A stretch of 64,000 bases of DNA from Bryopsis sp. KO-2023 (taxonomy: Eukaryota; Chlorophyta; Ulvophyceae; Bryopsidales; Bryopsidaceae). The notes under the pieces were generated by a model. The model was not told the DNA's origin. It was given only the letters and a program-made list of their open reading frames with translations, and did no database searches. Shown here one piece after another: positions 29,475 through 41,809 of the stretch. A program made the position numbers and the translations under genes. Location of the stretch: NCBI GenBank assembly GCA_030272585.1, contig BSYQ01000012.1:1798001-1862000 (forward strand), given 5' to 3'. Numbering within the stretch: position 1 is the stretch's first letter; every line of letters starts with the position of its first letter.

Positions 29475-30770
29475 TCAAGGTGTGGAAAGGTCTTTCAGAG
29501 CCGAGTGGTGTGAAAAATATGACCGGCTCCATTATGATGTGGACAAGGATGTCGCATTCTGTTTCTTTTGCATGAAAGCAAATGAAGAAAAAAAGTTTCT
29601 GGTCAGCACCAAGAAAGACCCAGCTTTTACCTCCAAAGGTTTTACTTATTGGAAGGATGCTACCTGTGCTTTTGAAAAGCACCAAAAAAGCAACTGCCAC
29701 AAATAGGCCTTGCAGATTTTTGTTCCAAGAAGTCGGGATATTGGGGATCTTTTATCAATCGGGCATAGAAAAGAAAAAGAGGGAAAAAAAAATAAAAATT
29801 CATGGTCGCGTTAAATAGTTTGAAATTTCTGGCCAGGCAAGGGCTTCCCATTCAAAGCCATGAGGTAGAAGAAAGTAATTTCATACAATTACTGAAATTA
29901 GAAGGTGTGGAAAAAGAAAAATATCAGAGTGCTGATATCCAGAATGAATGTTTGAGAATTATTGCTTTGGGTGTTTTGAGGGAAAAAATGAAGCGCGAGC
30001 CAATGCTTTAGTATCATGGCGGATGAGGGTACGGACACCTCGTGAGAAATTTGTTTTCATTGGATAGATCAGAGTTTGGTCGATCATGAGGATTTCGTAG
30101 GGCTTTATGAAGTCCCGAAAATTGATGCACGGACTCTGGTTACGACAATCAGAGATACTTCACTCCGGATGAACTTGAGTTTATCCTATTGTCGTGGCCA
30201 ATGTTACAACGGAGCTTCCAATATGAGTGGTTCAAAAAAAGGCGTGGCTAAAAAATTGAGGGAAGAAGAGCCTAGAGCTCTTTTCACCCATTGTTACGCC
30301 CATGCGCTTAATCTTGCAGTAGGGGGGTCTTTGAAGATGAATAAGCTTTGCTTGAGAGCTTTGGAACTGGCATTTGAGATAATAAAATTGATCAATTTTC
30401 TCCCAAAAGGTTGGCTATGTTTGAAAAGATAAAAGCCTCAGCAAATGGCGATGAAAAATTTATTGGGATCAAGACTTTTTGTCCCACAAGACGGATTGTG
30501 AGAGGGGAGGCTATTGAGAGTATTATAAAAAACTATGGGACGTTGAGTACCCTATGGGAAGAATGCTTGGAGTCATCAGCTCAGCTTCAGCCAGAGATTC
30601 GGGCTCAGCTGATTGGGGTGGATGCTTTAATGGACAAGTTTGAGGTGTTTTTTGGGCTAAGGCTTTGTGAGATTATTCTAAAGATCACCGATAATCTCAG
30701 TAAGACTCTCCAAAAAAAGAGTTTGTCCGCTTCGAATGCACATCACTTTGCGGATTTGTCGACGATCTAG
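29475..30770 (+). pseudogene. Decayed ZMYM1-like hAT transposase (TTF zinc finger and DUF4371)
   Basis: The first part (29482-29706) reads FRAEWCEKYDRLHYDVDKDVAFCFFCMKA followed by KDPAFTSKGFTYWKDAT and FEKHQKSNCHK: the TTF-type zinc finger of ZMYM1-like hAT-derived proteins, with C-x2-C and a distal C-H pair. Later pieces include CRGQCYNGASNMSGSKKGVAKKL and THCYAHALNLAVG, the GQxYDGAxNMxG...HCxAHxLNL signature of the catalytic region. At least four frame changes or stops separate the pieces, so it is dead. Confidence 0.8.
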
Positions 30771-30775
30771 TCAGT

Positions 30776-32085
30776 ACACCTGGGACCTCGGGCCGACTAC
30801 TTAAAGCGCCCGAGTGGTTATTGTGTTGTATCGAACTGAGTTGTGAAGAGTTTGACTGAGTATCCTTGTTGAGTTCGTTGTAAACCATGAAGTTCTTATC
30901 AACTGGTTTCGGAGGAAGACCGGCCGAAGCCGCACTACCACAAGACAACATATGTTCGATGCCACCACAGCGCACAATACCGCTTTCTCGTACAGTTCCG
31001 AAGACCTCAAGGCCGGAAGTTCGTTACCTTCTCCAGACCTCTCCGCATACGAAAGGCACCAAGCCGGAAAAGACCAAGATTGGGAGACAGAGAGTACAAT
31101 GTCGTGTGGCGACACACCAGCCGTAGAGGCAAACATAAGCTACTCGCGACCAAAGCCGAGGTTGAACATCGGGCCGTTTACCTTACACAATCACCCTCGT
31201 CCCATACAAAGTTGAGTCAATAGACGGGTCGGACCTCATGTCCATGAGGACCGAACAAGACCCGCCACCAGTTCCACCGGCCGGAGTTAACGTCCAGCTC
31301 GTGCTGAACAACGTTCAACACTACTAGAACGTCGAAGTGAACAATTGGGAGACTGACGTACGGGTGGCACAAATTGCCGTGGACGTAGAGAACTGAGCCG
31401 GACGGACCGCAGACGAGTTGAGAGGCGCCTTGGAGATGGTCTGTGGAAAGTTGCACCAGTACCGGCAAGAGGCCGAGATGCGACAGTACCAGTTGACCGA
31501 AGGCCAGTCTGCGAGCCTTGCCGAAGCTTTGGAGGCATAGCGGAACCAGATCGAAGAGCACCATTGGGGAGAGTTAGCACTACGGGACGAAGAGTTTTCC
31601 TAATGGTTGCTCGAGCTTCAAGAGGCGAATATTCACTTGGTCACGGAAATGGAGCAACGCGTCCATATGTCGCAAATGTCTTAACCACACTTAGGAGGCG
31701 AACAACTTTTACCCTACACTATTTAAGGCCGAGATGGAATCAAAGATGAAAAACTAGTTTGAATACCTTCAAGCGAACGAATTAGGTCATACTACTCGAG
31801 AGAATTCCCATATAAAATACACAGGCAAAGCTAGGACAAGGTTCAACATGATCGAGCCTCGTTCCGTCCGAGAAATTGTACAATACACGAATATGTTCGA
31901 AAGTTTTAGGGAGTCTTCTTTTGTATCCCGGAAATGTCAGAAGTGGATAACTATTTCGCGTTTTCGAATGGGCTCCATAAGCCAATACATATGGAGATCG
32001 CAAGCCATATCTCTATTGAACGAAGAGTAATATTTATGTTTGCATTCAGGTTGAAGTTGTAGGAGGTGTGATGCCCACACCACAC
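30776..32085 (+). pseudogene. Decayed Ty3-type Gag remnant with leader
   Basis: Frames from about 30952 to 32080 together give a polar N-terminus, a coiled-coil segment (ELRGALEMVCGKLHQYRQEAEMRQYQ) and a late segment (FRPRNCTIHEYVRKF, then MSEVDNYFAFSNGLHKPIHMEIA) that follows the plan of the Gag C-terminal domain (SVxEYxxxF ... M.E.d....GL...i..e). Many stops. A 5' untranslated or LTR tail may lie at 30776-30888. Confidence 0.55.
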
Positions 32086-35000
32086 TTTAAGGATGTTCAA
32101 ATGAAAACCTTGATGTAGCAAAGTACAACGAAGAAATAGAGAGTTTATATTCGAGTGATGAAGATACGAGTCCAAGTGGCTGCGAAATCGTTAAGGATCA
32201 TAAAGGATATTATAGACCTATTTTAAATCGCAATGGAGTTGATTCTCTACATTAGATTGCAATATATAGCCTCAAGAGAAATACTTTAGCCACACACTAC
32301 TTTATCAATAAAAATCTAGTTTGCAGGCTTTACCTTTTTCCACGGGTGCATTGTTTTCTTCTAAAGTTGACCTTAGTCTTTATTCCCTACGCTCTTGCCC
32401 CAAAGGCAATAAGAGTAAAAGTCCTACGAGTATAAGTTTGCAATTTCTGTGTGTTCGTATCCTCTTCTCACGAGCATATTTTTATCGTGTTCGTTATTTT
32501 AAGAGATATTGGCCGAGTCGAGTATTACATTAACGCCGTTAATTTAACTGTGTACTCATGCATGAAAATAATACCCTCCGGGGATTAGCTCATAGCTAAC
32601 AACAAGCAACGGAAAGGGGTGGACCATCAACATCAACACCCAGATCATTGAGCAAGTGGTAAATTAATCGTAGAAAGTCTTTCTAATTAATCCACCAATC
32701 ATACCAATTAACCCCTCTGACTTTCCATGCCCTCTCTCATATAATATTGTAATCAATTCCACAAAGACATTCAATCAACCGTCTTAGCATATTAGCTGTT
32801 CGAAGACATTCTAATTCACGCTGATCAGTGATCACCCCATTGTAAATACTCGTTTCCAAGCTAGAAGCGAAAGCCCTCTCGAACTACGACGACTATTGTA
32901 AGAAAAAAAGCGGTCTCATTGGAAGGGCGAAGCAGATCAAAAAGAAAAGTAGGTGGACTGTCGTAGACAAGGGGATGCTTGTTCTGTTTTTTTGCTAAGG
33001 TGTAAGTAAAGCTTATCTTTACAGCAAAATTATGCATTCACATATAACTAATAGTGACTTACAATCACTCCCACTGTCTCACTATACCGATCACAATAAT
33101 ACTTGTTTGTTGTTATCTACTCAATATTCTAATATAGAAATCAAGCGCTTCGAGCGTCAAGGGTGTACGGGGCGGTTTCACAGGAGTATCAGCTTGAACC
33201 TCCGAAATATCCCGAAACACTCGCTCGATAACTTCTATGTGATATGTCAATGAGCCGATAAGGGCCTAAACTTGACAAAAGAAAACCTGGAAATATACCA
33301 TATCGATCCGTAACTGCCATATATTTTACATAGCTTATTTGTTGCTTGGGGTGACTTTTCGTGAACCTATTGACTAATATACCTCGACAAAAAGTCTACA
33401 TAAATGAATCGATGGCAATAAAAATTACATTTGAAATATTATCGAAAATTAGGTTGAGGCATAATTTTGCATTGCAGCCCATCGGCTCCGAGAGGGTTGT
33501 TATAAAGATCGTTTTCATATCGGTTGCTCCTAGTAGAAGCGGCTTACTTATGGTGGAAAAAAAAATAACTTTTTTTTATACGTCTTCTTGTTTAGAGTGA
33601 TGTCTTCTTGTTTAGAGTGATGTGACGGGACGTCGGGGTTGAGTGTGCACTAGCGGAACGATAAGCGATGATTTACATCTTCCATTCTTTATTATTTTCA
33701 TAAGAAATGGGCTTGGTTAGAAATCCATGGGGAGAACTCTCTAATATCTTATCACTTCGAAAGCTGACGATACTATTTAAACATTAAGGCGAGCAACTCA
33801 CTATATTGCAACCTCTAACGGGACTTTGACAAGAGTGCTTCTCATGCATTGATCCATCGTTCGACGAGACATTTCACCCTTACAAAAAGTCAGACATGCG
33901 AACGTCTATCATGAATTTACTCTACCGTTGATATCTTTGGAATAGAAGTGGAATTGGCATGCGTATCTTACATAGACGCTCGGAGCTAGAGACTTGCAAG
34001 AAAGGTGCAAAGTTCGTACATCTCCTTGACACCCAAAGGCGGACTATCATTTGATTCCGCACAAGTGATCAATGCGATGTGAAACTAAATCGCATTGATC
34101 AAAGTGATCACTCGATCACTTTGGCTTGAAAAACACCGAAAAAAGTGCTTTTGTAAAATAAGTTTGAAATTGTGGTCGGAGGAACACTATGGGAAGGGGG
34201 AGGGGGGGAATATGATATATCAACAATAATTACATATATATGAGTACAAACAATGATGGGGGAGCTCAATTTTGTTGGTACAGAAAATATTGTTTCAACA
34301 AAAAAAACATGATTGAAGTTCAGCTTGTGGGAAGCATGCTTTTTTCGTTGGAAGAAAAAAGAATTGAAAGTTTTCATGTCCAAAAAACAAAAAACAGTAA
34401 CATTATATTTTCTAGGAAAGAACATACAGAGACCCACCCCTACAGCTCCCTGCCCTCCCCTCCCCTCCCCCTCCTCCGAAACAAAATAGAGAGTTTTCTT
34501 CTTTTGCCATGCCATGCTGGTTGCTGTGCAGCATGACGCTCGTCTTTTTTGCTCCCACAAAGAACTTGCCCTGTTCAACAACAGCGGGGGAAAAGTCAAC
34601 TCGAAAAACGTCAGCGACGTTCACCCATTTCAAATTTTTTTTCTCAACAAGAGGAGGGTTTAAAAGATCTACCCCTGGGGTTGGGAAAAAAAAGGACAGG
34701 TTGCGGTCGTTCGTGTACCGCAGCTTGAAATTTCGCAATGCGAGCGGAAAAAAAACTCAGGGGAAGACGAACAGAGCAAGCACAGGTGTTACGGCGAAAA
34801 AGTTTGGGTGGGTAGAAAAGAGATGAAAATCCGCCCCACTCGTGCGCAGATGAACGTATCTGGGGTAAGTTTCTTTTTGCCTTCGACTCCGACTCCTTTG
34901 CTTCTCATGCCAGTTTAACCCGTCGGCAAAAAAAAACTCCTTGGGCTCGCGCGCGCCGCAACGCGCCCGAACTGTGATAACTGAAAAAAATCTATTGGGG

Positions 35001-38000
35001 GTTGTCAAAATGTGGTCGGGAATGTTTTCTTTTTCTCCTCACTCCTTTTTTTTACCCGACGCTCACGTAAGTACAGAAACGAAATAAGAATATATATATA
35101 TATATATTTATTTTTTTTATTGTTGGAATGTTAACACTCATGAAAATGTTACAGCAGTCCACTTCAGTTCACTTCAAATCTATCCATGCCCCTGAAAAAA
35201 CCTTTAAAAAGAATCGAAAAACCATAATGGTGAGAAAACCATGCGAGCAATGAAAGCAATGCAAGTCGCAGCAATATTCGAACTGTGGTTGAAACTCATC
35301 GATTGCTTTCGAACAGAAGATGTCAGGGATGTGTTTTTTTTGTGTCATGATCTCCGTCGTATTCAGTGTGCTGGTGTGTTTGGTGCGCACCATGTCCGCC
35401 TGGAACGCTGCCCCCATGTCAGACATGGATGAGTCGGAGTGAGGTGGCACTGACCCTGATTTCTGACACCTTTGGCGCAGGCTCAGTGTTTTTTTCTATG
35501 ACCATCGGAAACGAAAAAAAAAAGCGTCGTCCGCTAATTTTCAAGTGTACAAATGTGTTGGTTGAAAAAAGCACTCCCCACCCAGCGTGTTGAGTTCCTA
35601 AATCAAACGCTACTTAAACTCAGAAAAAAATCAACAAGCAAGTAACCCCAACCCTTCCTGCAAACTATGTCGTTCAACTAGGTCGACTCCGTTTCCGGCC
35701 TTGCGCCATTCACTTGGAATCGAAAGTGCTTGGAAAAGATATCTCAATCGGTGCATAAACACAGTTCTCCAGTCCGACTGTTCCTGTAAGTAGGCGTCCT
35801 AGATTCTGTTCTAGTCAGAATCCATAGCCTCGAGCTGCACGACCCGCAACGGCAACCAACTCTCGGTTTCGGAGTGTTTCCGCAGCACTTCGTCAGGATT
35901 TCAGCTTCGCAAATAGGATCAATTGTGCGATACTCTAGGCCCGCCGCCGCCTGGCCGCATCTAAGAATCAACAACATGGCTTCAGAGAAAAAAGAAGGGA
36001 AAAAAAATGGGGCCGTAAGACAATCGAGTTGGTTTTCCGGGCGTTTTAAATTTTGGCTCAAATTGATTTCAGAGTACTTTTTATCGTGGTTCATAATAAG
36101 CTGCCCGGACATCAAGGAGGAGTTTTTTGTTTTTTATAACCCACTTTCAGAAGCAAAAAAAAAAACATGGTTGCTTTTTGGCAAGTTTGTTTGGGAGGTC
36201 CAACTCATGCCAATTTGCTGAGAATTTGCACTTTCAGAATAACGACTGTTGATACGTTGCGTAGACAACACTAAAAACCTCAGACCAAATTTTCTAACAC
36301 AACATCCAGCATTGTATTCACTTTTTAGCAGCAGAAAAGATAAGCGGTTGAAGCAAGCAACGTACTCTTGAATTATAACACTCAGAAATTCAGCACCAAG
36401 AGGATATAAGAATCCTGTGCATTCGTCTCCGAAACAAAAAGTTACTATCACCTCTGGTTGACAAAAACACACAGCATTTAGAAGCAGAAATGAAAAGAGA
36501 GCATACTCATTTTGGACCATGACAGAATGAAGCACAGGTGCAACGAACAAACACTGCAGTACATTCAGGTTAAATTGCTGCCATTGATAAAAGTCGGAGT
36601 CCACCATTTCAAAAAGAGAAAGAAAGACAGAAAATCACAAAAGGAAACTTCTGACAAGGTGTTGTATATCTTCGGGGTATGCAAGCTAAGCAGGTCTCTG
36701 CAAATAATATTGTTTCGTTAGCTGAATTAGGAAATTCGAGGGGTAAACTATTTTTTATTTTTTTAATGAGGGACCAAAAAAAGAGCCATTGACTGCAACA
36801 CATATGCATGGGTTTGTTTTGGCTCAGACCATTCACACGGCGTTTGGATGGAATTTCTGATCTTTTCGAAAGGAATTCCATTGTTTCGAAACAATGGGTA
36901 ATATCATATTATGATTGTCATCAACAGTCACCACCTTGGTGAATCAGTGACTTTTACCACACCTTCCCTTGGACCTTCATCTATGTCTACGGCACTGCCA
37001 GAAGTCGTTCCTACGCACCACTCCGGGAAACATAAAATGGACCGTAAGTCCCGGGAGCTCTTTGCAGTCTCGGGCTCTGTGAGGAGAAAAAAGGCACTCT
37101 GTTGGCTCATGAAATCACGACCGACAGAAACCAATTACACAGTGTAGTGAGGGTTGTATGTAACCTTCCCAAAAAAGGGCAGTTGACAGTTTCTTTTTTC
37201 AAAGAAATGACATTGAAAGTATCGCAATCAGTACAAACAGAGAACAAGTGTTCATAGGAAAGATTGTGTTTCACCAATTATGGTTACAGCTTATGTGCCA
37301 GTTCAATAACGTTCTGAAAGCATTCCCAGGCCATGGAAGCAACAAAAACATGAAGTGTAAAACACATATTGGCCAGTACGCATCAGTCTCACCATCACAG
37401 CCACAATTCAAGAAACTGCATGCTTTGTTGATCGGAAACTCGCATACGCCGTTTAAATCGTCCAAGTCAAAGGCATAGTACTCGTCGGCATCATCAGCTA
37501 AAAGCTCCAGTCCCTCTCTCTTGACGAACTCCGATCTACAGGTGACAGCGCTCGACCGGTCAGGGCTTGAAGCTACACAAATACCATTTCACTGCCTACG
37601 AATGAAACTTGATCGCTTGTAAGATGTTTTACTTCGCTCGGAGAGCCAGCGAACTGTATTTTCACCCCCGTTTTTATTTGGATACGATCGCAGACACTTT
37701 CTTGCGCCAACATATTGAAACGGTTGAAAACGGGAAGAAAACGACACACCCAGCGCATAGTTGGGACCGCGCACCGATTATGCTCCTCCCCCTAAACAAT
37801 TCAACTCACTGTATATCCAGGGCTCGTTCCCTGTCGATGCGTAGACCGGATCTCTTGACCGGGCCAGGCGCAAAAAATATCTTGATGTCTGAACAGCGAC
37901 ACTGAACTTAGTTTGACAAAATCACATGAGGTGCCATCGCAAATCATAGCTTGCAATCATTTGCTGCTGCCACACGGCGTGTGTATATGCAAGAATAGAA
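32086..38000. other. Long gene-free AT-rich region
   Basis: About 5.9 kb with no recognisable domain. It holds homopolymer and (TA)n runs (for example about 35090-35107), purine-rich stretches and short ORFs on both strands that look random. A perfect short palindrome GGAATTCCATTGTTTCGAAACAATGG-type inverted repeat lies near 36870-36898. Degraded transposon sequence is likely but cannot be shown. Confidence 0.45.
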
Positions 38001-38089
38001 AGTTTTTTTTGCAGTCGAGTCCGCTGAATGCGCGCGCGCGTTCTCTGGGCTCCTTTCTCGGCGCTTCAGTAATTCACATCGAAGTTCGT

Positions 38090-38337
38090 CGAGCCGGCGA
38101 TTCGGGCAGCTTCTGGTGGAGTCCGACCATTGTGCGACCTGGACGAAACCGGGCGAGAAAGGGAGCGCACCAAAGTAGAAATGGTAGTTGAAGACACAGG
38201 GAAATTTCCTGGTTTCGAAACCATCGGGACTGCACGCAGAAAGAAGCTTAAATTTTCTACCTGAGCAAGCGAGAGCGTCGCTGGCCAAGACAGCGACGGC
38301 AACGAAGCCAAGCATTCGTCTGGAAAATACTTGCATG
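38090..38337 (-). CDS. Possible small secreted-protein gene
   Basis: On the minus strand a TATATAAA box (about 38379-38386) lies some 45 bp upstream of an ATG (38337) that opens MQVFSRRMLGFVAVAVLASDALAC, a good signal peptide. The frame can run unspliced to about 37944 (129 residues), or a 41-nt GT-AG intron right after the signal peptide would give a short Ser/Thr/Arg-rich product ending near 38068. I cannot decide between the two models. No family recognised. Confidence 0.4.
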
Positions 38338-38458
38338 TTGGCCGAATCGAACGAAGCTTCTCGCCTTTGGAAAAATACTGCTTTATATATACTGCACTGA
38401 ACAAACACACTGCGCACGTTTCGTTTGGGTTGTCGCTACAACGATTTTAAAGGGCTGT

Positions 38459-38902
38459 TCAGATCGAACGAATGAGTGTAAGGGATGCAAAAATTACACT
38501 TTTAGTAGGGAATGCTGGGGGAGCCCAGTCGGTCATAGGGTGACGACAGCACCGCACTGCTGTGTACAAGTCCACCCCAAACTCACCCCCACTCGCATTG
38601 GACTGACCGGCTCCAAAATCTGTGTGTTTGGCAGTCAGCCGCTCGCGCACGTCAAGAATCTCACGCTGAAGATCGATGGATAAATCGAACAAGCGTGCAT
38701 GAATTTCTCCACAAGTGCATTTTTGTTCTTTTCTGTGTATAAAATTGGACGTCAGCAAGGTCGGGCGAGGAGTGTGTGGATCCAAGCAACATCGCATTTG
38801 CACACTGGCCTTAGAGCGCGATTGTCCTGCTCCCGTCTTTAAAGAGTCAGCGATGGAATTGTCGGGAAAACAGATTTTTGCAACGCTCAGCAAGCGTTTC
38901 AC
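38459..38902 (-). CDS. Hypothetical 147-codon ORF
   Basis: An unbroken minus-strand frame with a possible helix (ARLFDLSIDLQREILDVRERL). It lies just upstream of the possible secreted-protein gene and points the same way. No motif, no introns visible. It may be a chance ORF. Confidence 0.25.
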   Translation of the reverse strand: MKRLLSVAKICFPDNSIADSLKTGAGQSRSKASVQMRCCLDPHTPRPTLLTSNFIHRKEQKCTCGEIHARLFDLSIDLQREILDVRERLTAKHTDFGAGQSNASGGEFGVDLYTAVRCCRHPMTDWAPPAFPTKSVIFASLTLIRSI

Positions 38903-38909
38903 TTCGTAA

Positions 38910-39057
38910 TAACGCTAGACTACCACGACTCAACGCCGCACGGGAGCCGTTTCATTTTACAAACTGTATGGGACTTCTTGAACGTTTCGCAATGCACACC
39001 GGGCAGACATCTTCGTTACACCAACACCGCACACGAGGCGGTGTGCGATTTTTTCTG

Positions 39058-39096
<39 letters not shown>

Positions 39097-39793
39097 GTTA
39101 TGTCAACTATGCGAAGGCCTTTGCTGAGGAAGAAAAGTAGAGAGTATCGTTGCACAAGGTCTTGTCTTCCATGTGAAACATTCGAAAAGGAACTGATAAT
39201 GCGTTTCTTTAAAGATACCCCATTGCTCCAGAAATATTGAGATTGAGTGGCACTGAGCTCAGTTCGAGTCTGGGCTAGTCTCCAAGAATTTTTCCGTATA
39301 ACACCAAAAAGCGAAAAATTCAGAGGCTGATTCGAATGTCTCAATTAGTCAAAAAAGCCTGGAATAAGGTGCCAATCTGTGGGAAAACACCTTCATAGGA
39401 GATATTTCTTGGTATATCATGCCTGGCATCAACCTCTCCTTCCAGAACCGATGTTGGGCTGATACACTTCTTCCACCACATATTTTTCCACCGCATCCTC
39501 AGCGGATCTGAGGATTGTTCAAGCAGTTGCCATCTTGACGTCGACGTCAAGAAAGCTTTGCAGCTCATATTTTCTTCTTCTTTTCAGAAGAAGGAATGTT
39601 CTAAACAACAAGCTTGATTTTGTGTCAGATATTTTTGTATTAATGACAGCAGCTCGGTCAAGGAAAAGCAGGTGATTGGTTTCAGCGGTCTCGACGTAAA
39701 TGACGATTATATATATATCAATCAATATTTGGTGTAATCTTCAGGCAAAACTTCGGTGTCCTAGAACGCCTAGTGAGTTTTGAAGTATTGCTT
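38910..39793. other. Intergenic, with a (TA)n run
   Basis: A (TA)16-like run occupies about 39061-39093. Nothing else is supported. Confidence 0.4.
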
Positions 39794-39877
39794 GCACAAG
39801 GCAGGTTTGTGGAACCCACATGGAGACTGGCTCCACCAAGTCTCACGTCTGACGCCTTGAACCACTCGGCCAAACTA
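39794..39877 (-). pseudogene. tRNA-Leu pseudogene
   Basis: On the minus strand GGCCGAGTGGTTCAAGGCG, a degenerate anticodon arm and CCTTGTGCA line up over 84 nt with the intact tRNA-Leu gene at 58381. The 5' acceptor half and the T-loop are mutated and the anticodon loop reads TGA where TAA stands in the intact gene, so it should be inactive. Confidence 0.7.
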
Positions 39878-40013
39878 AACGGCCAAACTAACGAAAAACA
39901 ACACCAGACATGCCAAGCCAGAGCCTATACCATCGGGGGAGTACAAAGCAAAACCCTTGGCTGGAAAGGTGTTTATCGCTTTAATTAATATATCCAATCC
40001 ACTGAAAGCAAAT

Positions 40014-40036
40014 CATTCACCACTCGGCCACTTGTG
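40014..40036 (-). pseudogene. tRNA-Leu 5' fragment
   Basis: GGGCACAAGTGGCCGAGTGGT on the minus strand is identical to the first 20 nt of the tRNA-Leu gene at 58381 plus one base upstream, then diverges. It lies at the same place relative to the adjoining 1-kb palindrome as the intact gene does at 58.4 kb. Confidence 0.75.
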
Positions 40037-40115
40037 CCCACGTAATTCACTCAGCCAATATGTGTTTCGAATGTGATCCTGAACTGGTTGCTTGAGAAAA
40101 AGGATCACAGATGAT

Positions 40116-41127
40116 GATGAGTTTGTGGATGGATAGAAGGACAAAAAATTGAGCGGTCCCTTTGACTGTCTGCCAGTGGTGATTCCCATGCTTTGCTCTG
40201 GTGCATTGTCCTCCCACCAGGGCAGGCGGTCAGTGCTCGCTGCTCGGTTTCCCGCCTGGCGCGTTGCCCGATACTTCACCCATTCCACCACAAACTCTTC
40301 AGAGAAGGTGCTAGAACAAACCCGCCCCTTGGATAGGGTGCACCATCACCGCTCAGCAAAGGACCAAGGACACACATCTTCGATCCACGCTCAACAGTCC
40401 CCGCTTGGGTGATAAGCAGGCGCTACCCTGCTCGACATTCTAGTGTACCAGTTTAACACACGCCATTTTCATGTTCTGGGTTGGACTTCGATCGCAGACG
40501 ACAAAACCAAATGTCAGTTCTGCAAAGCTCCAACACACTGTGCGTGCCTGATAACAAGGTGCACAGAGTGTAACAGGGAGGCTCAAGGTGTGCGTGTGCT
40601 TTCTTTTCAACAGAGCCCCCCCCAGTTCATTCAGCTTGGTGATGTCAGTAATTTTTTATTGGAACGTAGTTCCACTCTGTGCACCTCGTTATCAGGCACG
40701 CACAGTGTGTTGGAGCTTTGCAGAACTGACATTTGGTTATGTCGTCTGCAGTTGAACTCCAACCCAGAACATGGAAATGGCGTGCGCTAAACTGGTACAA
40801 TAGAATGTCGAGCAGGGTAGCGCCTGTTTATCACCCAAGCGGGGACTGTTGAGCGTGGATCGAAGATGTGTGTCCTTGGTCCTTTGCTGAGCGGTGATGG
40901 TGCACCCTATCCAAGGGGCGGGTTTGTTCTAGCACCTTCTCTGAAGAGTTTGTGGTGGAATGGGTGAAGTGTCGGGCAACGCGCCAGGCGGGAAACCGAG
41001 CAGCGAGCACTGACCGCCTGCCCTGGTGGGAGGACAATGCACCAGAGCAAAGCATGGGAATCACCACTGGCAGACAGTCAAAGGGACCGCTCAATTTTTT
41101 GTCCTTCTATCCATCCACAAACTCATC
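40116..41127. repeat. 1-kb palindrome (foldback repeat), copy A
   Basis: Left arm 40116-40574 and right arm 40669-41127, each 459 bp and nearly identical in inverse, around a 94-bp loop. The same 87-codon ORF appears on both strands (40149-40412 and 40831-41094) because of the symmetry and is probably not a gene. A second copy lies at about 57271-58346. No target duplication could be defined. Confidence 0.93.
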
Positions 41128-41798
41128 AAGCTCTCACAAAAGCAACACACTTGCATTTTTCTGATTCTGGAATGATGGTACAATCGATGGGATGCTGCCC
41201 CTGTCCTCGAAATAATTCTGGTTTCGCTGAAGCTTCCTGTGGAAACTGTGGAGAAACGGAACCTAGCGAATGACATAAGAGAGTGGCATGGGATTTTCAC
41301 AAAAATGCTACCCCCCCCCCCCCCCCCTTCCTCTTTCCGCTACCTGCCAAAGCTTGTAGTTATGTCCACCGACGTGTTTGAGTTCAGGGTCCCAGCCCAT
41401 CAATCCATCCTCCCCAAATTGGATGCTTCTCAATGGTTTTGCTTGTTTTCTTACGCTGGAAGCTCTAGGCGAAAACCTCGGTTTCAAAGCGGTACAGCCA
41501 GTGTCTCCACTGTGGGTCCAAAAAGAGAACGCCTGGGATATACCAAGTAAATCTACAAACAAACAAATCAACACGCGTTTTTCTTGTGTTGAAGAAATTC
41601 AACACACATAAGCATCAGCATGTGCCAGCAAGCTTCACCAGGAAGGGTGCAGCACTGAAAATGGTGTCTGACAGTCAGACTCTGACTGTGGGTTTAAAGT
41701 TTGTGAAAAATATCCTAGGGATGAATTTCTCCGATGGGGCGATGGGAATTGAAGTGAATTTCGGATGATATTTGGTTTTCTTACCCGATTTCCTGACA
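41128..41798. other. Spacer between palindrome A and the decamer MITE
   Basis: Holds a C-run (about 41311-41327) and short ORFs. A 60-codon frame at 41586-41768 might be an exon that continues beyond the MITE at 42498 (the sequence is contiguous once the MITE is removed), but it has no recognisable motif. Confidence 0.3.
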
Positions 41799-41809
41799 GC
41801 TCAAAAGTG

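Noticed and set aside
34186-34197. CACTATGGGAAG, a possible third CACTA terminus
   Set aside because: It is followed by a purine run without TGTGC subterminal repeats, and no partner end or 3-bp duplication was found.
40149-41094. Mirrored 87-codon ORFs in the palindromes, also at 57335-58304
   Set aside because: The symmetry of the DNA forces equal ORFs on both strands; the protein has no recognisable domain and the copies differ without a synonymous bias that I can see.
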